A DNA stretch of 64,000 nucleotides from an uncultured Comamonas sp. (GCA_902175065.1 CABIIJ010000088.1:1-64000); one strand, 5' to 3'; numbered from the stretch's first letter, positions 28,277-37,194 are shown. Notes: generated by a model from the letters alone, not told the origin. Numbers and translations are program-made.

Positions 28277-28651
28277 TCAGGCGAGGCGAACCCACTTGGG
28301 GCGCTCAGGTCTGGCAGTCGTGCATGCGGGCCACGACTCTGTGCCAAGGCGGATGGACAGACCATCGGACGGCTCTAGCTGCAGCAGACCTGCTTCAGCC
28401 AGGACGCCAGCGAAGTGCCCGTGGCAGTGCCCGCAGTCGGGGCTTGTGCTGGCTGCGTTGCCGCTGTCCGAGTCTGGAACATCCGGCAATGTCTCGGGGA
28501 GCGTGAAGGCATGGCCGTGCAGGGTGCGATCATGGTGTCCGAAATGGTCTGCCGTCACGCCTGGACCATCGATGCAATAGCCGGCAATCACCGCCCAGGT
28601 TGCCTGGGCAGGCAGCAATACGAGCAGAAAGATGGCGAGCCAGCGGCGCAT
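28277..28651 (-). CDS. CzcI-like small periplasmic metal-resistance protein
   Basis: Product of 124 residues with a signal peptide (RRWLAIFLLVLLPAQATWA), then YCIDG and His-rich segments ADHFGHHDRTLHGHAF and DCGHCHGHF. This matches the small CzcI type proteins that precede czcCBA and are thought to modulate induction or bind metal. It precedes the efflux operon on the same strand by 140 bp. The intervening bases hold no gene; a short frame reading MPAQAGTSIRTG there comes from a common intergenic palindrome. Confidence 0.8.
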   Translation of the reverse strand: MRRWLAIFLLVLLPAQATWAVIAGYCIDGPGVTADHFGHHDRTLHGHAFTLPETLPDVPDSDSGNAASTSPDCGHCHGHFAGVLAEAGLLQLEPSDGLSIRLGTESWPACTTARPERPKWVRLA

Positions 28652-28769
28652 GGGGAAAGTGTAACGGTACGAGGTGGACTCGATGGACTACGGCCTGGAA
28701 ATTGTCCTGCAAGCCCTTCCTGGTGGCTTGCGAATGGTGCGGGTTGCAGGCGACCAGGGAGCGATTGCT

Positions 28770-29105
28770 TCAGCTACCGGAATACATCTCAAGCCGCGCT
28801 TGCCGTGCCTGCGGCGTTTCATTGCGCATTTCGTCGATCACTTGCTGGCGCGTTTTCGGGGCCTCGGAACTCTCGACCGGCAGCGGCAGTCCACGCCAGA
28901 GCAGCATCAGCGAACCGTCCTTGCGGGCAGCCTCTACCTCTGCAATGACCTGAGCGCGGGTCTTGGTGCTTTTGAAATGGTCCGGGTGGTAGGTATAGCC
29001 CTGCTGGTTGTTTGCAGGATGCCAGATCGAATCGGCCTGGGCTGCCATTGGCAGTGCCATTGCCAGAACAACAGCCTGCAGTGCGACAAGGCGGGTGAGT
29101 TTCAT
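28770..29105 (-). CDS. DUF4148 periplasmic protein
   Basis: Product of 111 residues from the ATG at 29105. The signal peptide (KLTRLVALQAVVLAMALPMAAQA) is followed by the DUF4148 pattern (STKTRAQVIAEVEAARKDGS, in parts, and KTRQQVIDEM). The function of this small beta-proteobacterial family is unknown; members often sit beside metal-response two-component genes. It is divergent from the response regulator and shares the 146-bp region that contains a CusR-type half-site. Confidence 0.8.
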   Translation of the reverse strand: MKLTRLVALQAVVLAMALPMAAQADSIWHPANNQQGYTYHPDHFKSTKTRAQVIAEVEAARKDGSLMLLWRGLPLPVESSEAPKTRQQVIDEMRNETPQARQARLEMYSGS

Positions 29106-29198
29106 TGCATGATCCTTTGCAGTGTGTGATGGAAAAATCGACATGCCCGAAGGCATGGCTGCAATGTAGGAAATCGCACCGAACAGGAGTAGAACGTG

Positions 29199-29208
29199 AA
29201 AATGACAA
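29199..29208 (+). promoter_or_regulatory. CusR/CopR-type half-site
   Basis: AAAATGACAA in the divergent gap between the DUF4148 gene and the response regulator equals one arm of the CusR/CopR box. The opposite arm (TTGTCATTTT) is not recognisable, so this is a hint only. Confidence 0.3.
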
Positions 29209-29251
29209 TTCGGACAGGTGGCGACAGGCCAGCCAGGGATCGGCGTGCCTC

Positions 29252-29932
29252 ATGAAACTTCTCATCGTGGAAGACGAGGCCAAGATAGCCGGTTACCTGC
29301 GCAAGGGACTTGCTGAAGAGGGGTACGTGATCGACGTGGCAACAAACGGAATCGACGGCCTGCACATGGCTTTGCATGAAAGCTACGCCCTCATCGTCCT
29401 CGACACCATGCTGCCGGGCATTGACGGCTTTGGCCTTTTGGCAGCGCTGCGACAGAGCAAGCAAACCCCGGTGATCATGCTGACGGCACGCCACCGCATC
29501 GAAGACAGGGTACGCGGCTTGAAGGCGGGGGCGGACGACTATCTTGTCAAGCCTTTTGCCTTTTCCGAACTGGTTGCACGCATCGAAGTGCTTCTTCGTC
29601 GCGCAGCCGGTATTGCACCGGCACCCGATGCGCTTGTCCTGGCGCTTGCCGACCTGCAAGTCGACCTTGGAAGGCGCCGCGCCACGCGGGCCGGGCAGCG
29701 CATTGACCTGTCGGCCAAGGAGTTTCAGCTATTGACGCTTCTTCTGCGCCGCAAGGGCGAGGTGCTGTCGCGTACCGAAATTGCCGAGCAGGTGTGGGAT
29801 GTGAATTTCGACCATGGTACGAACGTGATCGACGTTGCCGTGCGACGGCTGCGCAGCAAACTTGACCAGCCGTTCGAGCGCCCCCTGCTGCACACGGTTC
29901 GGGGCATGGGCTACGTGCTCGAAGATCGGTAA
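29252..29932 (+). CDS. OmpR-type heavy-metal response regulator (CzcR/CusR-like)
   Basis: Product of 226 residues from the ATG at 29252, chosen because the receiver domain begins KLLIVEDEAKIAGYLRKGL. The phospho-acceptor Asp is in ALIVLDTMLPGIDGF (about residue 51), with T/S and Lys in MLTARHR and YLVKPFAF. A winged-helix output domain (about 125-224) ends TVRGMGYVLEDR. It probably activates the divergent and neighbouring efflux genes. The kinase gene starts 2 bases after its stop. Confidence 0.92.
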   Translation: MKLLIVEDEAKIAGYLRKGLAEEGYVIDVATNGIDGLHMALHESYALIVLDTMLPGIDGFGLLAALRQSKQTPVIMLTARHRIEDRVRGLKAGADDYLVKPFAFSELVARIEVLLRRAAGIAPAPDALVLALADLQVDLGRRRATRAGQRIDLSAKEFQLLTLLLRRKGEVLSRTEIAEQVWDVNFDHGTNVIDVAVRRLRSKLDQPFERPLLHTVRGMGYVLEDR

Positions 29933-29934
29933 CC

Positions 29935-31269
29935 GTGCGGCAAAGACATGCTGGATCGCTGGGCCATCGGCTTGCTCGCTGGCTTGCCCTTCTGACACTG
30001 GCGGGGCTGGCCCTGGCCTGCCTTGGCGTTTACACCGCGACGCTGCTGAGTTTCCAGGAGCGACAAAGGGACGTACTGCGGCAGCAGCAAAGCCAGGTGC
30101 GTCACCTCGTCACCGAGGTGGGAGGACTCGCTGGTTCCGCGCTTGCGCACAAACTCGACGATGCGATGGTCGGACGGCGGGACATGGGAATGTCCCTGAC
30201 CGATGCGGCAGGCCGTGTTATTTATGCCAGCTCTGCCATTCCGCCTGACCACCGCACGATTGAGGCGCAGTTCGACATCCCGACCGACTCGGGCCTTGTC
30301 GGGGTATTGCTGCGCCTGGACGCCAGCGACGATGACCGCGTTCTGCAGCACCTGGCACGCACATTGATCGTGGCCGCCTTGGCTGGGGTCGTGGTGATTG
30401 CCGCCGGCGGATATACGCTGGTGCAGATCGGTCTGACGCCGCTACGCGGCCTTTCTGCGCAGATTCGGGCATTGGAGGCCAACACTCTCCACCAGCACCT
30501 GGACGGTTCCGCTCAGCCCGACGAGCTGGTGCCGCTGGTGCAGCATGTCAACGGTTTGCTCGAGCGTCTGCATACAGCCTATGAACAACTGGAGGCCTTC
30601 AATGCAGACGTCGCCCACGAACTCTTTACCCCGCTGGCAACCCTGATGGGAAATTCCGAAGTCGCTTTGCGCAAGGCTCGGGATGTCGATACGTTAAGAG
30701 ACGTTCTGGGGGAGCAGCTCGAAGAGCTGCAGCGCATGGCGCTGATCGTGCAGGACATGCTGTTCCTGTCCCAGGCCGACCGAGGGACCGAGGCACGGCG
30801 CGAAAACGTCGAAAGCCTGGCGGCCGTTGCAGTCGCAGTCGCCGGTCTGCATGAGGCGGCTATCGAGGAAGCGGGCCTGCACCTGCGTGTGGAGGGCGAT
30901 GCCGCCTGTGCCGTGGATGTTCGTCTGTTGCAGCGTGCCCTGTCCAACCTCATCGGGAATGCGACCCGGTATGCACTTCCGCAGAGTGAGCTGCTCGTCC
31001 GCATTGAAAGGCTGGACGGCGAAACGGCGCTCTGTGTTGTTAATCAAGGCTGCACCATCGCCACTGAACATCTGCCCCACTTGTTCAATCGCTTCTATCG
31101 GGTAGACGCGGCACGTACGGGCGCCATCCGCAACCATGGGCTGGGCCTGGCCATTGTTGCCGCCATCGCCCGCATGCACGGAGGGCGCACCGTGGCGGAG
31201 TCGCACGATGGCGTCACTTCCATCGGGCTTGTGGTGCCGGATATTCCCTGTTTTGCCGAAACCTCCTGA
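29935..31269 (+). CDS. heavy-metal sensor histidine kinase (CzcS/CusS-like)
   Basis: Product of 444 residues with a GTG start at 29935. Two TM segments (about 16-38 and 140-165) bracket a periplasmic sensor, followed by HAMP (about 165-220), DHp and CATPase domains. The phospho-acceptor His is in DVAHELFTPLATLMGN, where Phe replaces the usual Arg of HELRTPL. The ATP site has LIGNATRYA (N box) and GLGLAIVAAIARMHGG (G box). It forms the two-component pair that presumably senses periplasmic metal for the island. Confidence 0.92.
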   Translation: MRQRHAGSLGHRLARWLALLTLAGLALACLGVYTATLLSFQERQRDVLRQQQSQVRHLVTEVGGLAGSALAHKLDDAMVGRRDMGMSLTDAAGRVIYASSAIPPDHRTIEAQFDIPTDSGLVGVLLRLDASDDDRVLQHLARTLIVAALAGVVVIAAGGYTLVQIGLTPLRGLSAQIRALEANTLHQHLDGSAQPDELVPLVQHVNGLLERLHTAYEQLEAFNADVAHELFTPLATLMGNSEVALRKARDVDTLRDVLGEQLEELQRMALIVQDMLFLSQADRGTEARRENVESLAAVAVAVAGLHEAAIEEAGLHLRVEGDAACAVDVRLLQRALSNLIGNATRYALPQSELLVRIERLDGETALCVVNQGCTIATEHLPHLFNRFYRVDAARTGAIRNHGLGLAIVAAIARMHGGRTVAESHDGVTSIGLVVPDIPCFAETS

Positions 31270-31295
31270 GCACCATGATGAACTGGCCACCAAAG

Positions 31296-31508
31296 CTAAA
31301 ACTGCTGCGCCAGCCACGCCAGCGACTTGAGGCCGACCAGCAGCAGCACCGCCAGCAGCAGGGCGCTGGTAAACGGCAGGCGCAGCGTGCGCCGCCCCAG
31401 CGGAAAGCGCAGATCGCCCGGCAGGCGTGGCAGCTTGCCAAGGATGCCGGTGGTGCTGTCGATCAGCAGCAGCACGATGAAGACCACGATGGCCCAGCGC
31501 AGCAGCAT
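31296..31508 (-). CDS. DUF2905 family small membrane protein
   Basis: Product of 70 residues with two hydrophobic helices (about 5-22 and 46-64) and the family motif LPGDLRFPLGRRTLRLPFTS. DUF2905 members are inner-membrane proteins of unknown function. It follows the MidA gene on the same strand after 27 bases. Confidence 0.88.
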   Translation of the reverse strand: MLLRWAIVVFIVLLLIDSTTGILGKLPRLPGDLRFPLGRRTLRLPFTSALLLAVLLLVGLKSLAWLAQQF

Positions 31509-31535
31509 GGCGTTTCCTTTGCTCTATCTCTGTAT

Positions 31536-32630
31536 CTACAGCCGATGCGTGCGGTCGCCGTGGGCAAAGCCCAGGGCGGGCCAGGGCGCCACGCCCTTGC
31601 ACAGGCCCAGCACCTTGAACAGCTCGCCCATTTCATGCTCCAGCACCAGCTTGCCGGCCAGCGCCCGCTGGGACAGGGTGAGCGCATCGGTTTTTTCGGT
31701 AAACCCGCAGTTCAGCAGAAAGTGCCCCTGGCTGGTGTAGCCCAGGATGTCCCAGCCTGCATCCTGCGCAGCCACGGCGCTGCCGGTGAAATTGACGTGG
31801 GCGGTGATGTCCTTCAGGCCCACGTCGGCCAGCGGGTCGCTGTCCATGCGGTGGCGCTGGTGGCAGACCAGGGTGCCCATCGAGCGCTGGGGGTGGTAGT
31901 ACTCGTCCTCGCCAAAGCCGTAGTCGATGAAGAAGGCCGCGCCGCGTTGCAGGTGCTGGCCCAGGGTGCGGATAAAGGCTTCGCCCTGCGGGTGGATTTC
32001 GGTGACGTAATCGTGTTCGCCGTCGATCTCCAGCGGCGGGCGCAGGCCGGTGGGGCGGTCGCTCCAGACGAAGGCAGCGCCTTGTAGCGCCACGCCGCGC
32101 TCGTGCCACACGCCATCCACGCGGGCCAGCAGTTGCACGGGCATGGCGTCCAGCACCTCGTTGCCCAGCACCACGCCGTGCATCGCGGCGGGCAGGTGGT
32201 CGGCCCACTGCACCACATCGCCAAATGCCGCCAGCCGCGCCTGCTGGCGCTGGCGCAGGCTGCCGGAAACATCGACGATGGTGTAGCGCTTCAGCGCCGC
32301 GCCCTGCGCCTGCAAGGTGGTCAGCACCTGCTCGGCCAGCGCTCCGCTGCCCGCGCCGAACTCCCACACCTCGTCCGTTGCCGTTTGCTGCAATGCTTCG
32401 ATAACCTGAGCTGTCAGCACTTGCCCATAAAGGAAAGATAGCTCAGGGGCCGTCACAAAGTCGCTGCCACCTGCGGGCATAGCTCCCAATTTAATAGTGT
32501 TGTTGGCGTAATAGCCCAGCCCCGGGGCGTACAGGGCCAGGTGCATGAAGCGGTCGAAACCCAGCCAACCGCCGGCGGCATGGATTTCCCGGGCGATCGA
32601 CTGCATCAGAGGGGTGTGTTGTGTGTCCAT
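31536..32630 (-). CDS. MidA-type SAM-dependent protein arginine methyltransferase
   Basis: Product of 364 residues from the ATG at 32630; a GTG three codons upstream is also in frame. The family (COG1565, DUF185) includes mitochondrial NDUFAF7, which methylates a complex I subunit, while bacterial members are less studied. Visible are GGWLGFDRFMHLALYAPGLGYY near the start (in two parts), TAPELSFLYGQ, the SAM-binding EFGAGSGALAEQVL (about 98-111) and GNEVLDAMPVQ. It is divergent from the FolM-like gene. Confidence 0.88.
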   Translation of the reverse strand: MDTQHTPLMQSIAREIHAAGGWLGFDRFMHLALYAPGLGYYANNTIKLGAMPAGGSDFVTAPELSFLYGQVLTAQVIEALQQTATDEVWEFGAGSGALAEQVLTTLQAQGAALKRYTIVDVSGSLRQRQQARLAAFGDVVQWADHLPAAMHGVVLGNEVLDAMPVQLLARVDGVWHERGVALQGAAFVWSDRPTGLRPPLEIDGEHDYVTEIHPQGEAFIRTLGQHLQRGAAFFIDYGFGEDEYYHPQRSMGTLVCHQRHRMDSDPLADVGLKDITAHVNFTGSAVAAQDAGWDILGYTSQGHFLLNCGFTEKTDALTLSQRALAGKLVLEHEMGELFKVLGLCKGVAPWPALGFAHGDRTHRL

Positions 32631-32656
32631 AATCGGCACGCTTTTTACCAGTAGTT

Positions 32657-33508
32657 ATGGGCAGTATGGGGAATGTGACGCAATCTTCGGTGGCGGCGGC
32701 AGGGCAAGCGCCCGCTTCCTGGGTGTTGGTGACCGGCGGCGCGGTGCGGCTGGGCCGGGCGCTGTGCCTGGCGTTTGCCGACGCCGGCTGGAACGTGCTG
32801 CTGCACTACCGCCATTCCCTGGACGCGGCGCAGCAGGTGCAGGCCCTGGTGCAGGCGCGGGGCCGCCAGTGCCGGTTGGTGCAGGCCGATCTGGCCCGGC
32901 CCGAGGCCGCCGGCCCGTTGCTGGCGGACTGCCGGCAGGCGCTGCACGGCCAGCCGCTGCGCTGCATTGTGAACAACGCCTCGCAATTCGATGCGGATAC
33001 GGCGGCCACGGCGCAGGCCGATGGTTTGCTGGCGCATTTGCAGACCAATACCGTGACGCCCCTGCTGCTGGGCAACGGCCTGCTGGCGCAGGCGCAGCAG
33101 CACGGCACGCCGCCGCCGGGCGGGGCGGGCTGGTTCAGCGTGCTGCACATCCTCGACCAGAAAGTCCACAACCTGAATCCCGATTACTTTTCCTACACCG
33201 TGAGCAAGCTGGCGCTGGAGCGCAGCGTAGCCCTGCAGGCGCAGGCGCTGGCCCCCTGGGTGCGGGTGTGCGGCATCTCGCCGGGGCTGATGTTCCTGAG
33301 CGGCCCGCAGACGCAGGACAACTTCGACCGTGCCAGCCGGGTGAATCTGTTGCAAACGCCGATCGACCCGGTGCAGGTGGCCCGCAGCGTGGTGTTTGCG
33401 GCCGAGAATCCGGCCCTGAACGGCTGCACCTTGCCCGTGGACAACGGCCAGCACTTGCTGCCCCTGTCGCGCGACGTGATGTTTGCCGTGGACGAATCCC
33501 TGCCATGA
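32657..33508 (+). CDS. short-chain dehydrogenase, pteridine reductase/FolM-like
   Basis: Product of 283 residues. The NAD(P)-binding start is VLVTGGAVRLGRALCLAF, the GG-x-x-R-x-G form seen in pteridine/dihydromonapterin reductases, followed by NNAS and the YTVSKLALE catalytic Tyr/Lys. The substrate Ser region is FSVLHILDQ, with no obvious Ser exactly at the usual place, as in FolM. Its stop overlaps the FolB-like start (ATGA). The pairing with two FolB domains points to tetrahydropterin or folate metabolism. Confidence 0.8.
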   Translation: MGSMGNVTQSSVAAAGQAPASWVLVTGGAVRLGRALCLAFADAGWNVLLHYRHSLDAAQQVQALVQARGRQCRLVQADLARPEAAGPLLADCRQALHGQPLRCIVNNASQFDADTAATAQADGLLAHLQTNTVTPLLLGNGLLAQAQQHGTPPPGGAGWFSVLHILDQKVHNLNPDYFSYTVSKLALERSVALQAQALAPWVRVCGISPGLMFLSGPQTQDNFDRASRVNLLQTPIDPVQVARSVVFAAENPALNGCTLPVDNGQHLLPLSRDVMFAVDESLP

Positions 33509-33918
33509 CCGCCATCCTGCTGGCCTTTGCCGCCCTGGATCCTCGCCTGGCGCTGGAGTGCCGGGCCCTGAGCCTGCGCCGCCACGAGGTGCCGGTGCGC
33601 ATTGGCGTGCATGCGTTCGAGCGCCAGGCGCCCCAGCGCATGTGGTTCGACGTGGACCTGTGCGTGCCGCTGGTGCGGGCTGCGGCCCTGCACGACGATA
33701 TTGCGCAGACGCTGGACTACGACTTCATCCGCGCCGTGATTGCCCAGGTGGTGGGCGACCGGCACCATGAGCTGCAGGAAACCCTGTGCGACCGCATTGC
33801 CGCCCGGCTGCTGGCCAACCCGGCAGTGCAGGCCGTGCGGGTGGCCACGCGCAAGCCCGATGTGTACCCGGACAGCGCCTCGATAGGAGTAGAGCGCGTT
33901 GCGCTGAAACCGTGGTGA
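33505..33918 (+). CDS. FolB-type dihydroneopterin aldolase (first copy)
   Basis: Product of 137 residues, overlapping the FolM-like gene by 4 bases. The FolB domain shows RIGVHAFERQAPQRMWFDV, TLDYDFIRAVI (active-site Tyr) and VRVATRKPDVYPDSASIGVE (Lys-Pro of the active site). The 20 residues before the domain (LLAFAALDPRLALECRALS) are an extra N-terminal extension. It could act as dihydroneopterin aldolase (FolB) or epimerase (FolX) in folate or tetrahydromonapterin synthesis. Confidence 0.82.
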   Translation: MTAILLAFAALDPRLALECRALSLRRHEVPVRIGVHAFERQAPQRMWFDVDLCVPLVRAAALHDDIAQTLDYDFIRAVIAQVVGDRHHELQETLCDRIAARLLANPAVQAVRVATRKPDVYPDSASIGVERVALKPW

Positions 33919-33974
33919 TTTCCGGTTAAAAACATTCCATAAATCAATACCAGCAGGTGCTGGAAGCTATCAAT

Positions 33975-34361
33975 ATGTCCAAGAACCTTCCGGTGCCGCA
34001 AACCGGCAACCAAATCCTGACGCTTACCGGCCTGCGCTTTGCCGCCAACCTGGGCATCCTGGACCACGAAAAAACCGCGCCCCAGCCCATCCAGGTGGAT
34101 GCGGAACTGAACCAGGGCCCGCAAGCCTTGCGCCCGCAGGACGACGACATCCTGCACGTGCTGGACTACCGCAAGGTGCGGCAGATCATCATCGAGGAAT
34201 GCACGGCCGAGCACGTCAATTTGCTGGAGAGCCTGATCGGCAAGCTTGCCCAGCGCCTGATGCAGTTGCCGGGCGTGCTGGGCGTGCGCATCAAGATCGC
34301 CAAGCTGGAGATTTTTGACGACTGCGAAGTCGCTATCCGGGTGGAAGCGGGGCAGTGGTAA
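33975..34361 (+). CDS. FolB-type dihydroneopterin aldolase (second copy)
   Basis: Product of 128 residues from the ATG at 33975, which has GGAAG about 8 bases upstream. A GTG at 33957 would extend it by six residues, but those are encoded by repeat-like sequence. The domain shows RFAANLGILDHEKTAPQ, VLDYRKVRQIIIE and RIKIAKLEIFDDCEV. The conserved active-site Lys is present but the following Pro is replaced (KLEIF), unlike the first copy, so the two may have split aldolase and epimerase roles. The gene end overlaps the convergent GGDEF-EAL gene by 29 bases. Confidence 0.82.
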   Translation: MSKNLPVPQTGNQILTLTGLRFAANLGILDHEKTAPQPIQVDAELNQGPQALRPQDDDILHVLDYRKVRQIIIEECTAEHVNLLESLIGKLAQRLMQLPGVLGVRIKIAKLEIFDDCEVAIRVEAGQW

Positions 34362-37194
34362 CGGCGGTGTGCGCGGTTAAAAAGACCTCCAGCGCCTCGA
34401 TCGGCAGCGGCTTGCTGATGCCGTAGCCCTGGAAGAAGCGGCAGCCCCAGCCCTGCAGCGCGGCCTGGTGGCCCGGGGTTTCCACGCCTTCGGCAATCAC
34501 CTCCAGGCCCAGGCCGTGGCCCAGGGCGATCACCGTCTGGGCGATGCTGGCGTCGTTGCGGTCGTCCAGGCAGTCGCGCACAAAGCCCTGGTCAATCTTG
34601 AGCTGGTCCAGCGGCAAGCGCTTGAGGTAGGCCAGGGATGAGAAGCCGGTGCCGAAGTCGTCGATCGAAAACCGCACGCCCAGGCTGCGCAGGGCCTGCA
34701 TCCGCTGCACGACGGCGTCGATCTGTTCGACCATGGCACTTTCGGTCAGCTCCAGCTTCAGCAGCGACGCCGGGGCGCCGGTTTCCTGCAGCACCTCCTG
34801 CACTTGCTGGACGAAATCGTCCTGCTGGAACTGGCCGGCGCTGACGTTCACGGCCATGGTGATATGCCCGCGCCCGGGCTGCGTGGCCCAGGTGGCCAGC
34901 TGGGTGCAGGCGGTGTGCAGGATCCACCGGCCCAGGGGCAGGATGAGGCCGGTTTTTTCCGCCAGCGGGATGAATTCCGCCGGGGAGATGAAGCCCTGCT
35001 CCTGCGAGAACCAGCGCACCAGGGCCTCCACCCCGACCACCTGCCCGGCAGTATCGACCTGGGGCTGGTAGTGCAGGCAGAAGCTCTGCTGCTGCAGGGC
35101 TTCGCGCAGGCTGTGCTGCAGGCGGGCGCGGGAAGCGACCTGGGCCTGCATCTGCGCTTCGTAGAACAGGATGCTGCCGGGGCCGGCGTTCTTGGCCTGG
35201 TTCAGCGTCAGGTCGGCCTTGCGCAGCAACTCCATGGGCGCTTCGTGCTGCAGGCCGAACAGCAGGGCGCCGATGCTCACGGTGCAGTGCTGGGTCGTCC
35301 CGGCAAAGGCGATGGGGATCTCCAGGGCGTCCAGCAGGCCGGCGGCCACGCGCTCGGTGCGCAGGGCGGCATCGCCCAGGACGGCGGGCAGGGCGGGCAG
35401 CAGGATCAGGAACTCGTCCCCGCTCGGGCGCGAGAGGATGGCGTTGGCTGGCAGCGCCGTCTGGATGCGCCGGGCCAGGGCGCTCAGGAAAGCGTCGCCC
35501 GCCTCATGGCCCAGGGTGTCGTTGACGGCCTGGAAGTCATCGACATCCAGGTACAGCAGGGCGCCCAGGCCTTGCCCGTCCAGACACTGGATTTGTGCCT
35601 GGCCCAGGGACTGGACGAAGGACTGGCGGTTGGGCAGGCCGGTCAGGGTGTCGGTCGAGGTCAGGCGCTCGATGCGGGCATCGGCCTGGCGCTGGGCGGT
35701 GACGTCGTGGCTGATCCAGAGGATGCAGTGCTCGCCATCCAGGAGCAGCAAACTGGCCGAGAGCAGCACCGTCAGCGGGCGGCCATCCTTGTGGCGGCGG
35801 TGCAGCTCCACGTCCTGGCAGTTGCGCTCCAGCACGATGCGCTGCACCAGGGGTTCCCAATCCTGGGGGGACAGCCACAGGCCCAGCGCAATTTCGGTGC
35901 GTTCCAGCGTTTCGCTGCGCTGCCAGCCGTAGATGCGGGTAAAGCCTTCGTTCACATCGACGATGCGGCCATCGCGCAGGCGGGTGATTTCCAGGCCATC
36001 GGGGCTGAGCTGGAAGGCTGCGCGGTACAGCCGCTCGCTTTCGCGCAGGGCCAGCTGGCGCTGTTCAATCTCCTGCACCAGGTGGTTGAACACCAGGGCC
36101 ATCTGCCGCACTTCGGCCTGCTTGGGGACGGACACGCGCTGCAGGGTGCCGCCGTCCCGCATCATCCCGGCCAGCGCAGCGGTGGTGACCTCCAGGGGGC
36201 GCAGCTCGTGGCGCAGCAGCCACCACATGCCCAGGGCGGCCAGCAGGCTGACCACGATGGCCGCCAGGGTGATGTTCTGGCTCAGGGCGTTGACCGGGGC
36301 CAATGCTTCGGCCAGCGGGGTGTTGACGACGACTTTCCAGCCGGCGATGGGAATCGGGCGCACGGCCACCAGCCAGGAGGTGCCGTTGCGCAGGTATTCG
36401 GCCTGGGCGCTTTCGCCCTGGGCCAGGGCATCCAGTACCGGATCGGCACCGGGGGCCGGCAGGGCCTGCAGGGTGCGGTTGGACGAACTGGCGGCAATGA
36501 TGCTGCGCGTGACGGTATCGACGACCAGGAAGCCGCCGTCGTGGCCATACGAGTAGCCCTGTATGCTGGCCAGAAAGTTCGGATCGCTCAGGTCCAGTAC
36601 CCCGGCCAGCACGCCGACCGGAACGCCGCTGTCGCCCCAGATCGGCACGGCCATGACGACGACGGGGGTCGTCCCTTCGGTAAAAGGCGGGCTGACCACA
36701 CTGCTCCCGGCCAGGGCGCGGCGCAGGAAATCCCGGTCGGCATAGTTGTTTCCGATGCGCAGGATGTGCGGGGGAAACGAGGTCAGCGCCAGGCCCTCGG
36801 CGTTGGTGATGAAGGTGCCGCCGTTGAACAATTGCTGCAGCACGACCAGCCCGAGCTGGGCCGAATCCGGGGCCATCAGCATCTCACCAAAGGCCTGGCG
36901 CAGCGCGGCGAAGTCGGAGGGCGGGGCGCTCAGTTGCTCCGGATGGTATTCAACGACCGGGGCAAAGTGGCGGGCCACCCGCAGCAGGACGGCCTGGCGT
37001 TCCTGCAGCGTCTGCTCCAGCGCCAGGGCAGCGAAGGTTGCGGTCGACTGCTGCTGCGCCTCGACCTGGGTGCGCATGTCCTGGCGCAGTTGGTGGCTGG
37101 CGAACAGCACCAGGGCCCACAGGCCGCCCAGAAACAGCAGCACGGTCAAGAGCGGCAAGCGCAGTTTCAATGAACGCCACGATAGCGCGGACAT
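34333..37194 (-). CDS. CACHE-HAMP-PAS-GGDEF-EAL cyclic-di-GMP signalling protein
   Basis: Product of 953 residues. Order: TM (about 10-30), periplasmic dCACHE sensor (about 40-290), second TM and HAMP-like part (about 300-370), PAS (about 385-500), GGDEF (about 520-680) and EAL (about 695-945). The GGDEF motif is degenerate at its first Gly (RPSGDEFLIL). The EAL domain keeps VEALVRW, ELTESAM, DDFGTGFSSLAYLKRL and VIAEGVET, so phosphodiesterase activity is likely and synthase activity doubtful. It should couple an extracellular small ligand (amino or organic acids for dCACHE) to c-di-GMP level. Confidence 0.92.
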   Translation of the reverse strand: MSALSWRSLKLRLPLLTVLLFLGGLWALVLFASHQLRQDMRTQVEAQQQSTATFAALALEQTLQERQAVLLRVARHFAPVVEYHPEQLSAPPSDFAALRQAFGEMLMAPDSAQLGLVVLQQLFNGGTFITNAEGLALTSFPPHILRIGNNYADRDFLRRALAGSSVVSPPFTEGTTPVVVMAVPIWGDSGVPVGVLAGVLDLSDPNFLASIQGYSYGHDGGFLVVDTVTRSIIAASSSNRTLQALPAPGADPVLDALAQGESAQAEYLRNGTSWLVAVRPIPIAGWKVVVNTPLAEALAPVNALSQNITLAAIVVSLLAALGMWWLLRHELRPLEVTTAALAGMMRDGGTLQRVSVPKQAEVRQMALVFNHLVQEIEQRQLALRESERLYRAAFQLSPDGLEITRLRDGRIVDVNEGFTRIYGWQRSETLERTEIALGLWLSPQDWEPLVQRIVLERNCQDVELHRRHKDGRPLTVLLSASLLLLDGEHCILWISHDVTAQRQADARIERLTSTDTLTGLPNRQSFVQSLGQAQIQCLDGQGLGALLYLDVDDFQAVNDTLGHEAGDAFLSALARRIQTALPANAILSRPSGDEFLILLPALPAVLGDAALRTERVAAGLLDALEIPIAFAGTTQHCTVSIGALLFGLQHEAPMELLRKADLTLNQAKNAGPGSILFYEAQMQAQVASRARLQHSLREALQQQSFCLHYQPQVDTAGQVVGVEALVRWFSQEQGFISPAEFIPLAEKTGLILPLGRWILHTACTQLATWATQPGRGHITMAVNVSAGQFQQDDFVQQVQEVLQETGAPASLLKLELTESAMVEQIDAVVQRMQALRSLGVRFSIDDFGTGFSSLAYLKRLPLDQLKIDQGFVRDCLDDRNDASIAQTVIALGHGLGLEVIAEGVETPGHQAALQGWGCRFFQGYGISKPLPIEALEVFLTAHTAVTTAPLPPG

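Noticed and set aside
28130..28378. Small plus-strand frame with MPAQAGTSIRTG
   Set aside because: The peptide is the usual translation of a common beta-proteobacterial intergenic palindrome and the frame overlaps the CzcI-like gene.
32396..32500. AT-richer stretch in the midA gene with AGCTGTCAGC and ATAGCTC, suspected repeat insertion
   Set aside because: The encoded ELSFLYGQVLTAQVIEAL segment is conserved in the MidA family, so it is native coding sequence.
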